Positions 44,177 to 52,832 of a stretch of 64,000 nucleotides of DNA are shown here, one piece after another. The translations under genes and the position numbers were made by a program. Source of the stretch: Sphingomonas soli NBRC 100801 (lineage in GTDB: Bacteria > Pseudomonadota > Alphaproteobacteria > Sphingomonadales > Sphingomonadaceae); the NCBI RefSeq assembly GCF_001591025.1, contig NZ_BCTZ01000024.1:1-64000 (forward strand). Direction: 5' to 3'. The notes under the pieces are model-generated. The model did no database searches. It was not told where the DNA came from and saw only the letters and a list, made by a program, of their open reading frames with translations. Positions within the stretch are counted from its first letter, which is position 1. Each line of letters opens with the position of its first letter.

Positions 44177-45292
44177 ATTCGTCAAATCGCCGCCTTACCC
44201 TATCGCATCGAAGGCCCGACCGAGGTGCAGGTGCTGCTTGTCACGTCGCGTGGAACCGGCCGGTGGGTGATCCCGAAGGGGAATCCCGAATCCGGCCTGT
44301 CCGCCCATGCGGCCGCGGCGCTCGAGGCGGAGGAAGAGGCCGGCGTGCGCGGCGCGCTCTGCCCGATACCGCTTGGCAGCTATCAGTATCGCAAGCGCCG
44401 CAGCAGCGGGGCCACGCTTACGGTCGATGTCGATGTCTTCCCGCTTGCGGTGAACGACGTGCTGGTCAGCTGGAAGGAGCAGAACGAGCGCGAACGCAGA
44501 TGGTTCGGATTGTCCGAAGCCGCGAGCGCAGTAGATGAGCCCGATCTGAGAGATCTGATTCGCTCTTTCGCCCCTGCGGAATTTCAGGCCGCGGTGCGGC
44601 GCACCGGTGCCTTCAGCACCATGACACGACATACAGGATTGGCTTCGATGTTTGGATGGTTTCAGCGGCTATTGCCGCGCACGGGCAATTTCTTCGAGAT
44701 GTTCGAAGCGCATGCGGCAACGGTTCTTTCGGGGGCCGAGGCCACGGCGCGCCTGCTTGCCGGCGGCCCCGGGGCGGCCGAGCATATCCGCGAGATCATC
44801 GAGCGCGAGCATGATGCCGACAACATCACCCGCGAAGTGCTCCAGACGGTGCGCTCGACCTTCCTCACGCCCTTTGATCGCAGTGCGATCACCGCGCTGA
44901 TCGGCTCACTCGACGATACGATCGACGAGATGCAGGCTGCGGCGTTGGCGATCGACCTGTATGAGATGAAGGAATTCCCGTCGGAGATGCAGGACATGGC
45001 CGGCATCGTCGTCGATGCCGCCCGGCTCGCGGCAGAAGCCATGCCACTGCTGCGCGACGTCAGCCGCAATGGCGGCCGCCTGCACGAGCTGACCGAGCGG
45101 CTGGTCCGCATCGAGGGGCATGCCGATAATATCCATGCCGCCGGTCTCAAGCGCTCGCTTCAGGAGCATGGCGCGTCCGATACGCTGCGCTTCGTCACCG
45201 AGCGTGAGATCTACAAGCATCTCGAGCGCATCGTCGACGCATTCGAGGACGTCGCCGATCAGATCGACGGCATCGTGATCGATCACGCCTGA
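44177..45292 (+). CDS. NUDIX hydrolase fused to a PhoU-like DUF47 domain
   Basis: A 371-residue open frame. Residues 1-145 are a NUDIX domain with RWVIPKGNPESGLSAHAA and a box ending EAEEEAGV (G35-V57). The box has L and LE where the consensus has E and RE, as in diphosphoinositol/dinucleotide-polyphosphate-type NUDIX enzymes. Residues 158-371 are a DUF47 phosphate-transport regulator (FFEMFEAHAATV, EREHDADNITREV, DDTIDEMQAAA, RIEGHADNI). The only start with ideal spacing to GGAGG is ATT 44177, giving MRQIAALPYR; GTG 44225 would cut the first NUDIX strand. ATG 44648 (MFGWFQRLLP), nine bases after AGGA, may give a separate DUF47 protein. The phosphate transporter gene follows 2 bp later. Confidence 0.8.
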   Translation: MRQIAALPYRIEGPTEVQVLLVTSRGTGRWVIPKGNPESGLSAHAAAALEAEEEAGVRGALCPIPLGSYQYRKRRSSGATLTVDVDVFPLAVNDVLVSWKEQNERERRWFGLSEAASAVDEPDLRDLIRSFAPAEFQAAVRRTGAFSTMTRHTGLASMFGWFQRLLPRTGNFFEMFEAHAATVLSGAEATARLLAGGPGAAEHIREIIEREHDADNITREVLQTVRSTFLTPFDRSAITALIGSLDDTIDEMQAAALAIDLYEMKEFPSEMQDMAGIVVDAARLAAEAMPLLRDVSRNGGRLHELTERLVRIEGHADNIHAAGLKRSLQEHGASDTLRFVTEREIYKHLERIVDAFEDVADQIDGIVIDHA

Positions 45293-45294
45293 CC

Positions 45295-46308
45295 ATGCAT
45301 GAGCTAGCATTCCCGCTGCTCGTCGGGCTGATCGCAGTCGCGCTTGCGTTCGATTATCTGAACGGGCTGCACGACGCCGCCAATTCGATCGCCACCGTCG
45401 TCGCCACCCGGCTCCTGTCGCCGGTCAAGGCGGTGCTGTTCGCGGCCGTGTTCAATTTCGCAGCCTATTTCCTCTCGCTTGCATTCCCCTGGCTCCATGC
45501 CGTTGCGGAGACGATCGGAAAGGGGCTGGTCGACAAGGATATCGTCACCCCGGCGGTTATCTTTGGCGCGCTGGGTGGGGCAATGACGTGGAACGTCATA
45601 ACCTGGCTGCGCGGCATTCCCTCTTCGAGCAGCCACGCGCTGGTCGGCGGCCTGATCGGTGCGGGCGTTGCACATGGCGGGCTGCTCAGCATTCAATGGT
45701 CGGGCCTCAACAAGACGCTGATCGCCATCGTCCTTTCGCCCACGATCGGCATGATCCTGGCGCTGACGGTGATGCTGGTGACAAGCTGGATATTCCGCCG
45801 CACCAATCCGGGTCGCGCCGAGCGCAGCTTCCGCGTGCTGCACCTGATTTCATCGGCCTGCTATTCGATCAGCCACGGCCTGAACGACGCGCAGAAGACG
45901 ATGGGGATCATCACCGTTCTGCTCTATTCCACGGGGCGACTGAGCGGTGATTTTGAGGTGCCGCATTGGGTTGCGATCAGCTGCTATATCGCGATTGCCG
46001 CGGGCACGATGACCGGCGGCTGGAAGATCATCGAGACGATGGGCTCGCGCATCACCAAGCTTTCGCAGCATCAGGGATTCAGCGCGTCGATGTCGGGCTC
46101 AATCGTTGTGTTTGCCGCGTCCGCGTTCGGCATCCCGGTCTCCACCACCCACACCATCACCGGCGCGATCATCGGTGCTGGCACCGCGCGGCGCGCCTCG
46201 GCCGTGCGCTGGGGCGTGGCGAAGAACGTCGTGATGGCGTGGATCATTACGATCCCGGCATCTGCGGCGATCGGCGCGGCCTTTTACGGGCTCACCCGAC
46301 TTTTCTAG
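45295..46308 (+). CDS. pit: PiT-family inorganic phosphate transporter
   Basis: A 337-residue membrane protein with about ten helices. The repeated signature is FDYLNGLHDAANSIATVVATR near the N-terminus and SHGLNDAQKTMGII in the second half, with GIPSSSSHALVGGLIGAG and GIPVSTTHTITGAIIGAG as the paired loops. It carries metal-phosphate with protons across the inner membrane. It starts 2 bp after the DUF47 domain gene, whose product is its usual PhoU-like partner. Confidence 0.95.
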   Translation: MHELAFPLLVGLIAVALAFDYLNGLHDAANSIATVVATRLLSPVKAVLFAAVFNFAAYFLSLAFPWLHAVAETIGKGLVDKDIVTPAVIFGALGGAMTWNVITWLRGIPSSSSHALVGGLIGAGVAHGGLLSIQWSGLNKTLIAIVLSPTIGMILALTVMLVTSWIFRRTNPGRAERSFRVLHLISSACYSISHGLNDAQKTMGIITVLLYSTGRLSGDFEVPHWVAISCYIAIAAGTMTGGWKIIETMGSRITKLSQHQGFSASMSGSIVVFAASAFGIPVSTTHTITGAIIGAGTARRASAVRWGVAKNVVMAWIITIPASAAIGAAFYGLTRLF

Positions 46309-46402
46309 GTTGGGAACTCGTTAAAGCGGCCTGTCGGCTAGCGACCCCTTTGCAGACGTTCGTCGGAAATGACAGACTACGTTGCAATTGGAGGATCAAG
46401 CT

Positions 46403-46618
46403 ATGAGCGATGGTCATGGGTGCGATGTAGGTGGGCAGCATTGCGGCAATACCGGCATCAGCGCATCGGGCGCTGCCGGAGACGCCGGATATGATGCGGG
46501 AGCTGATGGCCGAACGCCCGTTCCGAACATCAAGCGTATGACGATCAACGGTGCGCCTGTAAGCGAAGCGTCGCATGAATACGTCATCGAAAAAACGGCT
46601 TCTCCCCGTAAATTCTGA
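46403..46618 (+). CDS. Possible small Gly/Asp-rich protein
   Basis: A 71-residue frame beginning MSDGHGCDVGGQHCGNTG, with AGDAGYDAGADGRTP, eight bases after GGAGG. It is acidic and glycine-rich with two cysteines near the start. I do not recognise it. The ribosome binding site supports expression; an opposite-strand frame over the same bases has no such signal. Confidence 0.4.
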   Translation: MSDGHGCDVGGQHCGNTGISASGAAGDAGYDAGADGRTPVPNIKRMTINGAPVSEASHEYVIEKTASPRKF

Positions 46619-46723
46619 ACGACCGCTTTCCACCCAAATCCGGCTGTTCGGGGGTCAATCGACTGCGCTAGAAGCAGCCGGCCGACTATACCCCAGATCT
46701 AGGACGTCGATACTGTACTCTCC

Positions 46724-46750
46724 GTCACCCCGGGCTTGCCCCGGGGTGAC
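46724..46750. repeat. Perfect REP palindrome
   Basis: GTCACCCCGGGC and GCCCCGGGGTGAC form an almost complete 27-base palindrome. It begins a repeat-rich, gene-free stretch that runs to 47096. Confidence 0.65.
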
Positions 46751-46856
46751 GAGGGGAGAAGGCTGGCCCTCTGGGCACCCGGTCAGGATCTCCGGGGGCA
46801 GGGTCGGTTGAGGCGTGGCGGTCGGTTCGACTCCTTTGCGGACCTTGAATCGTTGT

Positions 46857-47038
46857 CACCCCGGACATGTTCCGGGGTCCACGAAGCCGCGGGGTGTTGG
46901 CGCTGGAGCCTCTTGTACATCGAGTGCCGTCAGGTGGATCCCGGAACAAGTCCGGGATGACCGGGGGTCGTGGGGTATGTCGGCTTCCCGACCCAAGCGC
47001 GGTCCTTCGGCCTTATTGCCGAAAAAGTTCACGACCTG
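46857..47038. repeat. Dispersed intergenic repeat, copy B
   Basis: Two palindromes in opposite orientation (TCACCCCGGACATG... at 46857 and GGATCCCGGAACAAGTCC at 46937) flank an arm that is homologous to 1-168, as is the tail to GACCTG at 47038. The stretch 46619-47096 holds no other supported feature than these repeats. Confidence 0.75.
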
Positions 47039-47096
47039 GTATGGCCGTCCATCAGGCGGGGTGGGACGGTCGCGCCGCCCCGCCCCGCCGGGGAAC

Positions 47097-47480
47097 CTAG
47101 CCCGCCAGAAGCGATTCGAGCGAGGCCGCACCCTTGTCGGTCAGGTACACCACGGTGCTGCGCCGGTCGGCAGGATGGGAACGGCGCGCGACATAGCCGC
47201 GGTCCTCCAGCGTGCCGAGATGGCGCTTGGCGGTCGTGCTGGGTGCCCCGCTGCCGATGCATGCTGAAGTCACGCTCACGGCGTGGCCCTCTGCCTTGCG
47301 CACGTACAGGTCGAGCAGCATTTCCCAGGTCGGATCGCCGCAATCGAGCCCCGGCATCACCTCGCGACGGCGGCGGAGCACCGCCAGCAGTTGCGAAGCC
47401 TTGGCCACGGCCTTTTCCTGACCGAGGCGTGCGCCATTGTCAGGAACGAAGTCGCGCGGCACGGTCAGGGTCTGGATCAA
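47097..47480 (-). CDS. Small MarR-like winged-helix regulator
   Basis: A 127-residue protein. A helical N-terminus (SQLLAVLRRRREVMPGL) is followed by the winged helix TWEMLLDLYV, SVTSACIGSGAPSTTAKRHLGTLEDRGYVARR and the wing DRRSTVVYLTDKG. It resembles a small wHTH family common in sphingomonads. The TTG start overlaps the stop of the upstream membrane protein gene (TTGA), so the two are coupled. Targets are unknown; the neighbour may be its sensor or target. Confidence 0.75.
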   Translation of the reverse strand: MIQTLTVPRDFVPDNGARLGQEKAVAKASQLLAVLRRRREVMPGLDCGDPTWEMLLDLYVRKAEGHAVSVTSACIGSGAPSTTAKRHLGTLEDRGYVARRSHPADRRSTVVYLTDKGAASLESLLAG

Positions 47481-47911
47481 TTCCGGGCGTTCGCCACGCT
47501 CCGATTGTGAAAAGTGCCTACCGCAAGGGCAAGTAGCATGGGGAATGCCCAAAAGGGTTGAACCGAGGCGTAGGCCTCCGCCAACATCGAGGACTGTAGT
47601 ATCCGGACCACGTGGGTGAAGGTGCCCACCAAGTGCGCTGCGGCTACCCATAACGGCCAAAATCTCCTGCTGCGCTGCACGATCAGCAAGAGGAAGGCGA
47701 GAAAGCACAGGTCCACCATCATCACCAGATACTGGGGTTCGTGGTAGCGCACATTCTGGATGTCTGCGGCGATCCAGGATGCCGCAGCCGCAACGAGATA
47801 TCCCGCCGCGACCGCCCGCTCGTCTCGCCCACCCCGGATCAGCGCGAACGCGCAGATCCCGAGTGCAGCGAAAATGTAAAATATCGAAACGGCGACGAAG
47901 AGGAGGCTCAT
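47477..47911 (-). CDS. Four-helix membrane protein
   Basis: A 144-residue protein with four hydrophobic segments (about 3-22, 33-50, 61-80, 84-102) and a hydrophobic end (FWAFPMLLALAVGTF). No family recognised. Coupled to the following MarR-like gene, so it may be a small membrane sensor or simply co-regulated. Confidence 0.6.
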   Translation of the reverse strand: MSLLFVAVSIFYIFAALGICAFALIRGGRDERAVAAGYLVAAAASWIAADIQNVRYHEPQYLVMMVDLCFLAFLLLIVQRSRRFWPLWVAAAHLVGTFTHVVRILQSSMLAEAYASVQPFWAFPMLLALAVGTFHNRSVANARN

Positions 47912-47953
47912 GGCACTAGCCGACCATGGAGCGCTCCTCCGGTCAACCGCGCA

Positions 47954-48295
47954 TCAAGCAACCGCGGCAAGGATCGGCTTCGCCCGGCGTGCGCGCGGCT
48001 TGTTGCCCGTACATCCGACATCGGCTTCTCCCAGACCATGATCATCGCGAACGACCGTCAACGCCTGATGGCAGGCGACAAAGCTCTCACGCGCTTCGCG
48101 AAGCGCGGCCAGGCCCGACACGGCCTGCGCCACTGCATCCGATGCCTGCTCGGCGGCGGCACCCGTGGTCAGGCGGCCATCGCAGATCGAGATCAGCAGG
48201 TTGGCGCCGGCGATCAGCGACTGGTCGATCGACGCTTCGGAAACACCGAGATTCACCGCGATGGCGCGTGCGGACTTCAATTTCTGGTTCGGCAT
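47954..48295 (-). CDS. Conserved hypothetical protein
   Basis: A 113-residue protein beginning MPNQKLKSARAIAVNLGVSEASIDQSLIAG, with a helical body (SDAVAQAVSGLAALREARESFVACHQALTVVRDD in parts) and a basic end. ATG 48295 follows GGGAGA; ATG 48301 is an alternative. I think similar proteins occur beside small regulators in sphingomonads, but no function is known. It follows the LuxR-type gene on the same strand after 51 bp. Confidence 0.6.
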   Translation of the reverse strand: MPNQKLKSARAIAVNLGVSEASIDQSLIAGANLLISICDGRLTTGAAAEQASDAVAQAVSGLAALREARESFVACHQALTVVRDDHGLGEADVGCTGNKPRARRAKPILAAVA

Positions 48296-48346
48296 GCTCA
48301 TTCTCCCAGCCCGGCGCACAGCCGAGCCCCCTACCCGTGTTGAGGT

Positions 48347-48886
48347 TCAGGAGCGGCCGAGAGTGGAGCTGAAAACGCCGAGGGCAAAAAAGTAGAGCGC
48401 CGCGGTCGCCATCATCATCATGGCGAGACCAAAAACGGCGACCAATTTGCCCGCGAAGCTCAGATCATTTTCCGGCCTTCCCGGCGTCGGAAACGGCCAA
48501 GGCAGCTCCGACACCAGCGAACGAAAGGCCGAATTTCGGTCCGGTACGACCCCGAATTGTTCGTATGCGAAGGATTCCGTACCATCGATACGTTCGGATT
48601 CGACGAGCTGGCGCGCGGCGGCCATGTAGCTCGGCACGCCCAGCTTGTCCTTGGCGGAGCCCAGCCGCTGATAGACCGTATGGTGGGAAACATCGAGTTT
48701 CTGCGCCACCGCCTTCGCCGAATTCAGGTCGTTATACAGGCGCAGCGCGTCACGCTCGCGAGCCGTCAACCGGTCCGTCGGAGACATTGGGGTCGGTTCG
48801 GACGAATCTTGCGCCATTCCGGTACGTATATGCGCGCGCGAGGCTGAGAACAACGCACTGTCGTACCCGGGTGACACAGAACGCAT
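48347..48886 (-). CDS. LuxR-type HTH regulator with C-terminal membrane helix
   Basis: A 179-residue protein. The GerE/LuxR helix-turn-helix has [45 protein letters not shown]. The C-terminal end [25 protein letters not shown] is a membrane helix, which would hold the regulator at the membrane. There is no receiver or autoinducer domain. ATG 48886 is preceded by GAAGG; ATG 48817 would give 156 residues and lacks a binding site. It is divergent from hslV with only 39 bp between starts. Confidence 0.75.
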   Translation of the reverse strand: MRSVSPGYDSALFSASRAHIRTGMAQDSSEPTPMSPTDRLTARERDALRLYNDLNSAKAVAQKLDVSHHTVYQRLGSAKDKLGVPSYMAAARQLVESERIDGTESFAYEQFGVVPDRNSAFRSLVSELPWPFPTPGRPENDLSFAGKLVAVFGLAMMMMATAALYFFALGVFSSTLGRS

Positions 48887-48925
48887 GGTTTGCACCTTCG
48901 CCTCCTCCACCCCATATCGCGCGTT

Positions 48926-49480
48926 ATGAGCGGACAAAGCAACGCGTGGCACGGCACGACCATTCTCTCCGTGCGCAAATCCGGCAAAGTGGTGATCGCG
49001 GGGGACGGCCAGGTTTCGGCCGGCAACACCGTGATGAAGCCCAATGCCCGCAAGGTGCGGCCGTTGGGCGATGGCAAGGTGATCGCGGGATTCGCCGGCG
49101 CCACGGCGGATGCATTCACCCTGTTCGAGCGACTCGAAGCCAAGCTTGAGCGCCATCAGGGCCAGTTGCTCCGCGCCGCGGTCGAGCTCGCCAAGGATTG
49201 GCGCACCGACAAATATCTCCGCAATCTGGAAGCGATGCTCATCGTTGCTGACAAGGACGTGACGCTGGTAGTCACCGGCAATGGCGACGTGCTGGAGCCG
49301 GAGGGCGGTGTCGCGGCGATCGGCTCGGGCGGCAATTTCGCACTCGCGGCGGCGCGCGCGCTGGTCGATTACGAAGCGGATGCCGAAAAGATTGCCCGCG
49401 CCGCGATGAAGATCGCCGGTGAGCTTTGCGTCTATACCAATGATCGCCTCACCGTCGAAACGCTGGACAGCGCCACCTGA
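48926..49480 (+). CDS. hslV: ATP-dependent protease subunit HslV
   Basis: A 184-residue proteasome-like peptidase. The catalytic threonine follows a short propeptide: [24 protein letters not shown], where the first T after HG becomes N-terminal. This propeptide form is usual in alphaproteobacteria. ATG 48926 is chosen for that N-terminus. It forms a double hexamer capped by HslU, whose gene lies downstream, and degrades misfolded and regulatory proteins. Confidence 0.95.
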   Translation: MSGQSNAWHGTTILSVRKSGKVVIAGDGQVSAGNTVMKPNARKVRPLGDGKVIAGFAGATADAFTLFERLEAKLERHQGQLLRAAVELAKDWRTDKYLRNLEAMLIVADKDVTLVVTGNGDVLEPEGGVAAIGSGGNFALAAARALVDYEADAEKIARAAMKIAGELCVYTNDRLTVETLDSAT

Positions 49481-49499
49481 AGCCAGAGAAAGCCGCCGG

Positions 49500-49865
49500 A
49501 TGTACCGGGTTGAATATGATCGCCAGGCCAATGTCATGCGGATTCATGTCGAGGGCTTCTGGAACCTGAAGAACGTATCCGGATTCGCGGCCGCCGTCGG
49601 CGTAGCCACGAACCACGCGCGCGACGCCGGCCGCGACGATTTTGACGTGATCGTGGAATCGCTTGATTTCCCGGTACAGGGAACCGAGGTGGCCGATCTG
49701 CTGACCGACGTCATGCGCGCCGGAATGTCACAGACAAATGGCCGCTCCGCAGTCGTCGTCGGCAGCCACCTCAATCGCCTCCAGGCCGAACGCACCCTCG
49801 TCCATCCGCGCGTCCGCGTCTTCCTGTCGATGGAAGAAGCAGAGGCATGGCTGGCCGGCGGCTGA
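49500..49865 (+). CDS. STAS/SpoIIAA-like protein between hslV and hslU
   Basis: A 121-residue protein with alternating strands and helices: [42 protein letters not shown] and [15 protein letters not shown]. The pattern is that of SpoIIAA/STAS-like small proteins. It lies 19 bp after hslV and 65 bp before hslU. It may be an adaptor or simply a co-transcribed gene; nothing in the sequence links it directly to proteolysis. Confidence 0.65.
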   Translation: MYRVEYDRQANVMRIHVEGFWNLKNVSGFAAAVGVATNHARDAGRDDFDVIVESLDFPVQGTEVADLLTDVMRAGMSQTNGRSAVVVGSHLNRLQAERTLVHPRVRVFLSMEEAEAWLAGG

Positions 49866-49930
49866 GCATATGGCTTGAAGCCCGCGTCCGCGCCCCCACA
49901 TCGAACCCGATACGAACCCTACGGAACCCC

Positions 49931-51223
49931 ATGAACGACCAGCTCACCCCCAAGGCGATCGTCGCCGCTCTCGACGCACATATCATCGGCCAGAAGGACG
50001 CGAAGAAGGCCGTCGCGGTGGCGTTGCGCAATCGCTGGCGCCGCCAGCAGCTTTCTGCGGACCTGCGCGACGAGGTGACGCCCAAGAACATCCTGATGAT
50101 CGGGCCGACGGGCTGCGGCAAGACCGAGATCAGCCGCCGCCTGGCGAAGCTGGCCGACGCGCCGTTCGTCAAGGTTGAGGCCACCAAATTCACCGAGGTC
50201 GGCTATGTCGGCCGCGACGTGGAGCAGATCGCCCGCGATCTGGTCGAGGAGGCGATCCGCCTCGAAAAGGAGCGCCGCCGCGTCGCGGTGAAGGACAAGG
50301 CCGAAGAAGCCGCGATGGGCCGGTTGCTCGATGCGCTGACCGGCAAGGACAGCTCCACCGCCACGCGCGAGGCGTTCAAGCAGCGCTTCCATGACGGCGT
50401 GCTCGATTCCACCGAAATCGAGATCGAGATCGAGCAGGCTCCGGCTATGCCGTTCGACATTCCCGGTGGCGCGCCGCAGATGATCAATCTGGGCGAGATG
50501 ATGAAGGGGCTGACCGGGTCGCCGCTCAAGAAGCGCAAGCTCAACGTCCGCTCGGCGTGGGAGAAGCTGGTCGAGGAGGAAGCCGACAAGCGCCTCGATC
50601 AGGACGAGGTCAGCCGCCAGGCGCTGGCCGATGCCGAGGCCAATGGCATCGTCTTCCTCGATGAGATCGACAAGATCGCGGTGAGCGACGTTCGCGGCGG
50701 TTCGGTGAGCCGCGAAGGCGTGCAGCGCGATCTGCTGCCGCTGATCGAGGGCACCACGGTCGCCACCAAATATGGGCCGATGAAGACCGATCACATCCTC
50801 TTCATCGCCAGCGGCGCGTTCCACGTCGCCAAGCCCAGCGATCTGCTCCCCGAGCTTCAGGGCCGCCTGCCGATCCGCGTCGAGCTCCAGGCGCTGACCG
50901 AAGAGGATTTCGTAGCCATCCTGTCAGACACCAAGGCGAGCCTCGTCCAGCAATATGCCGCGCTGCTCGGCACCGAAGGCGTGACGATCGACTTCACCCC
51001 CGAAGGCATCCGTGCGGTCGCCCGGATCGCCGCCGAAGTGAACAGCGAAGTCGAGAATATCGGCGCGCGGCGCTTGCAGACGGTGATGGAAAAGCTGCTG
51101 GAGGAAGTCAGCTTCGATGCGGAGGATCGCAGCGGCAGCACGGTCGTCATCGATGCCGGCTATGTCGATGGCCAGATCTCCGCGATCGCGCGCAACAACG
51201 ATCTCAGCCGCTACGTGCTGTAA
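49931..51223 (+). CDS. hslU: ATP-dependent protease ATPase subunit HslU
   Basis: A 430-residue AAA+ unfoldase. GPTGCGKTE (58-66) is Walker [19 protein letters not shown] is the pore-loop region (GYVG), [12 protein letters not shown] is Walker B, and the C-terminus DLSRYVL docks into HslV. It has the variable I-domain (about 110-240). Together with HslV it forms the HslUV heat-shock protease. A strong hairpin follows at 51227. Confidence 0.97.
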   Translation: MNDQLTPKAIVAALDAHIIGQKDAKKAVAVALRNRWRRQQLSADLRDEVTPKNILMIGPTGCGKTEISRRLAKLADAPFVKVEATKFTEVGYVGRDVEQIARDLVEEAIRLEKERRRVAVKDKAEEAAMGRLLDALTGKDSSTATREAFKQRFHDGVLDSTEIEIEIEQAPAMPFDIPGGAPQMINLGEMMKGLTGSPLKKRKLNVRSAWEKLVEEEADKRLDQDEVSRQALADAEANGIVFLDEIDKIAVSDVRGGSVSREGVQRDLLPLIEGTTVATKYGPMKTDHILFIASGAFHVAKPSDLLPELQGRLPIRVELQALTEEDFVAILSDTKASLVQQYAALLGTEGVTIDFTPEGIRAVARIAAEVNSEVENIGARRLQTVMEKLLEEVSFDAEDRSGSTVVIDAGYVDGQISAIARNNDLSRYVL

Positions 51224-51226
51224 CCA

Positions 51227-51253
51227 ATCCTCCCCCGCCGGGCGGGGGAGGAT
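51227..51253. terminator. Bidirectional hairpin after hslU
   Basis: A perfect 12-bp stem ATCCTCCCCCGC / GCGGGGGAGGAT with a CGG loop lies between hslU and the convergent minus-strand gene. It has the form of the REP units found at 54-59 kb and no T-run. Confidence 0.55.
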
Positions 51254-51260
51254 CAGCCGC

Positions 51261-51662
51261 TTACTTCGCCTTGGTATAGGGTGTGAACTTGCCCAGGCTG
51301 CACGAAGGCCCGAGTATCGACGAGCCGGGTTCGCGCACGCGGATCATGTCGCGGCGGCACAATTGCGATCCGTGCACCTCGATGATCAGCGTGTCGCCTG
51401 GATCCAGACCGGGGCATCCGCCGTCCAGATCATTGCGCCATACCCGCGAGCCCTGGCGGTAAAGCAGCGTGTTCGCGTCGATGATCTGCGGCCCGTTCGA
51501 TCCCATCGAACTGATGCAATCGGTCGGCTCGCCCGCCACGCGCCCTTCCAGCGCCTTGGCGAGTTCGCGCTCGGCGCGTTCCTGCTTGCGGCTCTGCGCC
51601 GGATCGGCCTGCGCCGCGCATCCGGCCAGCGCCAGCGCGCCCAGAATGATCGCTGTCCGCAT
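51261..51662 (-). CDS. Lipoprotein paralogue 1 (DUF6491-like)
   Basis: A 133-residue protein with lipobox LAGC (Cys15). The mature part has TDCISSM, RVWRNDLDGGCPGLDPGDTLIIEVHGSQLCRRD and GPSCSLGKFTPYT. The four cysteines and the W-RN...CPGL...CSLGxFxPY pattern are shared with the next gene. ATG follows AGGAG. Function of the family is unknown; it is probably periplasmic and attached to the membrane. Confidence 0.75.
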   Translation of the reverse strand: MRTAIILGALALAGCAAQADPAQSRKQERAERELAKALEGRVAGEPTDCISSMGSNGPQIIDANTLLYRQGSRVWRNDLDGGCPGLDPGDTLIIEVHGSQLCRRDMIRVREPGSSILGPSCSLGKFTPYTKAK

Positions 51663-51664
51663 CT

Positions 51665-52063
51665 TCACGCTCCTGATTCGGTGTAGGGGACGAACTCGCC
51701 CAGCGAGCACGAACCGGTCATCATTCCGCCGGTCCGCGACCGGGTGTGCACCGTGTCGCTCGCGCAATATTGGCGGCCAAAGGTACGGAAGACCGGGATA
51801 TCGTCGCGCTTCAGGCCGGAGCAGGTGCCCCGCGTCGTGTTGCGCCAAACCTTGTTGCGGCCCTCGATGAACAGGATTTCCTTCTCGAAGCCCCGCGTCT
51901 CGGTGATGCGGTCGCTGCGCACGCAATTCTGCGGCTTGCCGGGGGTCAGCCCCTTCAGCTCGAGCGCGATCTTGGCTTCGTCGCTCAGCGGGACTTTCTG
52001 CTCGGAAGCAGCTCCGGTCGCGGCGGTGGCGAGGACGAGAAGGGGCACGGCAAAACGGATCAT
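51665..52063 (-). CDS. Exported paralogue 2 (DUF6491-like)
   Basis: A 132-residue protein with a signal peptide (ending TGAAS) but no lipobox. It shares with its neighbour the QNCVRSDRI, KVWRNTTRGTCSGLKRDDI, GRQYCASDTV and GSCSLGEFVPYT segments. The two genes are 2 bp apart, so they are a tandem duplication with one member lipid-anchored and the other free. ATG follows AAGGAG. Confidence 0.75.
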   Translation of the reverse strand: MIRFAVPLLVLATAATGAASEQKVPLSDEAKIALELKGLTPGKPQNCVRSDRITETRGFEKEILFIEGRNKVWRNTTRGTCSGLKRDDIPVFRTFGRQYCASDTVHTRSRTGGMMTGSCSLGEFVPYTESGA

Positions 52064-52100
52064 TACTCTCTCCTTATGCCCCCTGCCGCTTATACACGCC

Positions 52101-52832
52101 TCAGCCGCGAAATGCATCCTTTGCCGCGCGTCTTTCGGCAAGAATTTCGGCGCTTCCGGCGCGCATGAAGGGGTTGGTGGCAAGTTCCTGCGCGATCGTG
52201 GTGGGCACGGTGGGCTCGCCCCTGGCCCGCGCCGCATCCACCTCGGCCATCCGCGCCCGGATGGCGTCATTCTCCGGCTCGGCGGCCAGCGCATAGCGTC
52301 CGTTCGATTGGGTATATTCGTGCGCGCAATAGATGCGCGTCTCGGGAGGCAGCTTGGCGAGCCGCTGCATGTTGGCAAACATCTGCGCAGCCGTGCCCTC
52401 GAACAGCCGCCCGCATCCCATGGCGAACAATGTGTCGCCAACGAACGCCGCACCGTCCCCGGCGAAATGGTATGCGATGTGCCCGGCGGTATGCGCGGGC
52501 ACGTCCATCACCAGCGCCTCATGCGCGCCCAGCCGCACGACATCGCCTTCGCGCACCAGCCGGTCGGCGGTCGGAATCCGCTCCACCTCGCCCGCCGGCG
52601 AGATCACCTCGGCACCCGTCGCCGCCTTGATCCCGGCATTGCCGCCGGTGTGATCAGGATGCCAATGGGTGTTCCAGATCGCCGAGATCGTCCAGCCCCG
52701 CGCCGCCGCAGCTTCCAGCACCGGCTCGGCGACGGCGGGGTCCACCACCATCGTCTCGCCGCTATCGCGATCGTGCACCAGCCACACATAATTGTCGCTG
52801 AGCGCCGGGATGCGGACGATCTCGAGCGCCAT
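52101..52832 (-). CDS. gloB: Hydroxyacylglutathione hydrolase (glyoxalase II)
   Basis: A 243-residue metallo-beta-lactamase fold enzyme. THWHPDH (H56, H58, D60, H61), H114 in PAHTAGH, D133 in FVGDTLF and H171 in CAHEYT bind the two metals. The C-terminal glutathione-binding part has NPFMR. It hydrolyses S-lactoylglutathione to D-lactate and glutathione. Its start overlaps the gloA-like stop by one base, so both glyoxalase steps are coupled. Confidence 0.95.
   Translation of the reverse strand: MALEIVRIPALSDNYVWLVHDRDSGETMVVDPAVAEPVLEAAAARGWTISAIWNTHWHPDHTGGNAGIKAATGAEVISPAGEVERIPTADRLVREGDVVRLGAHEALVMDVPAHTAGHIAYHFAGDGAAFVGDTLFAMGCGRLFEGTAAQMFANMQRLAKLPPETRIYCAHEYTQSNGRYALAAEPENDAIRARMAEVDAARARGEPTVPTTIAQELATNPFMRAGSAEILAERRAAKDAFRG

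Noticed and set aside
46724..47038. Possible CRISPR array
   Set aside because: The repeats are palindromic, of unequal length and irregularly spaced. There are no uniform spacers and no cas genes in the window.
47741..48343. A 200-residue plus-strand open frame
   Set aside because: It is antisense to the membrane protein and the 113-residue gene, and has no domain or ribosome binding site.
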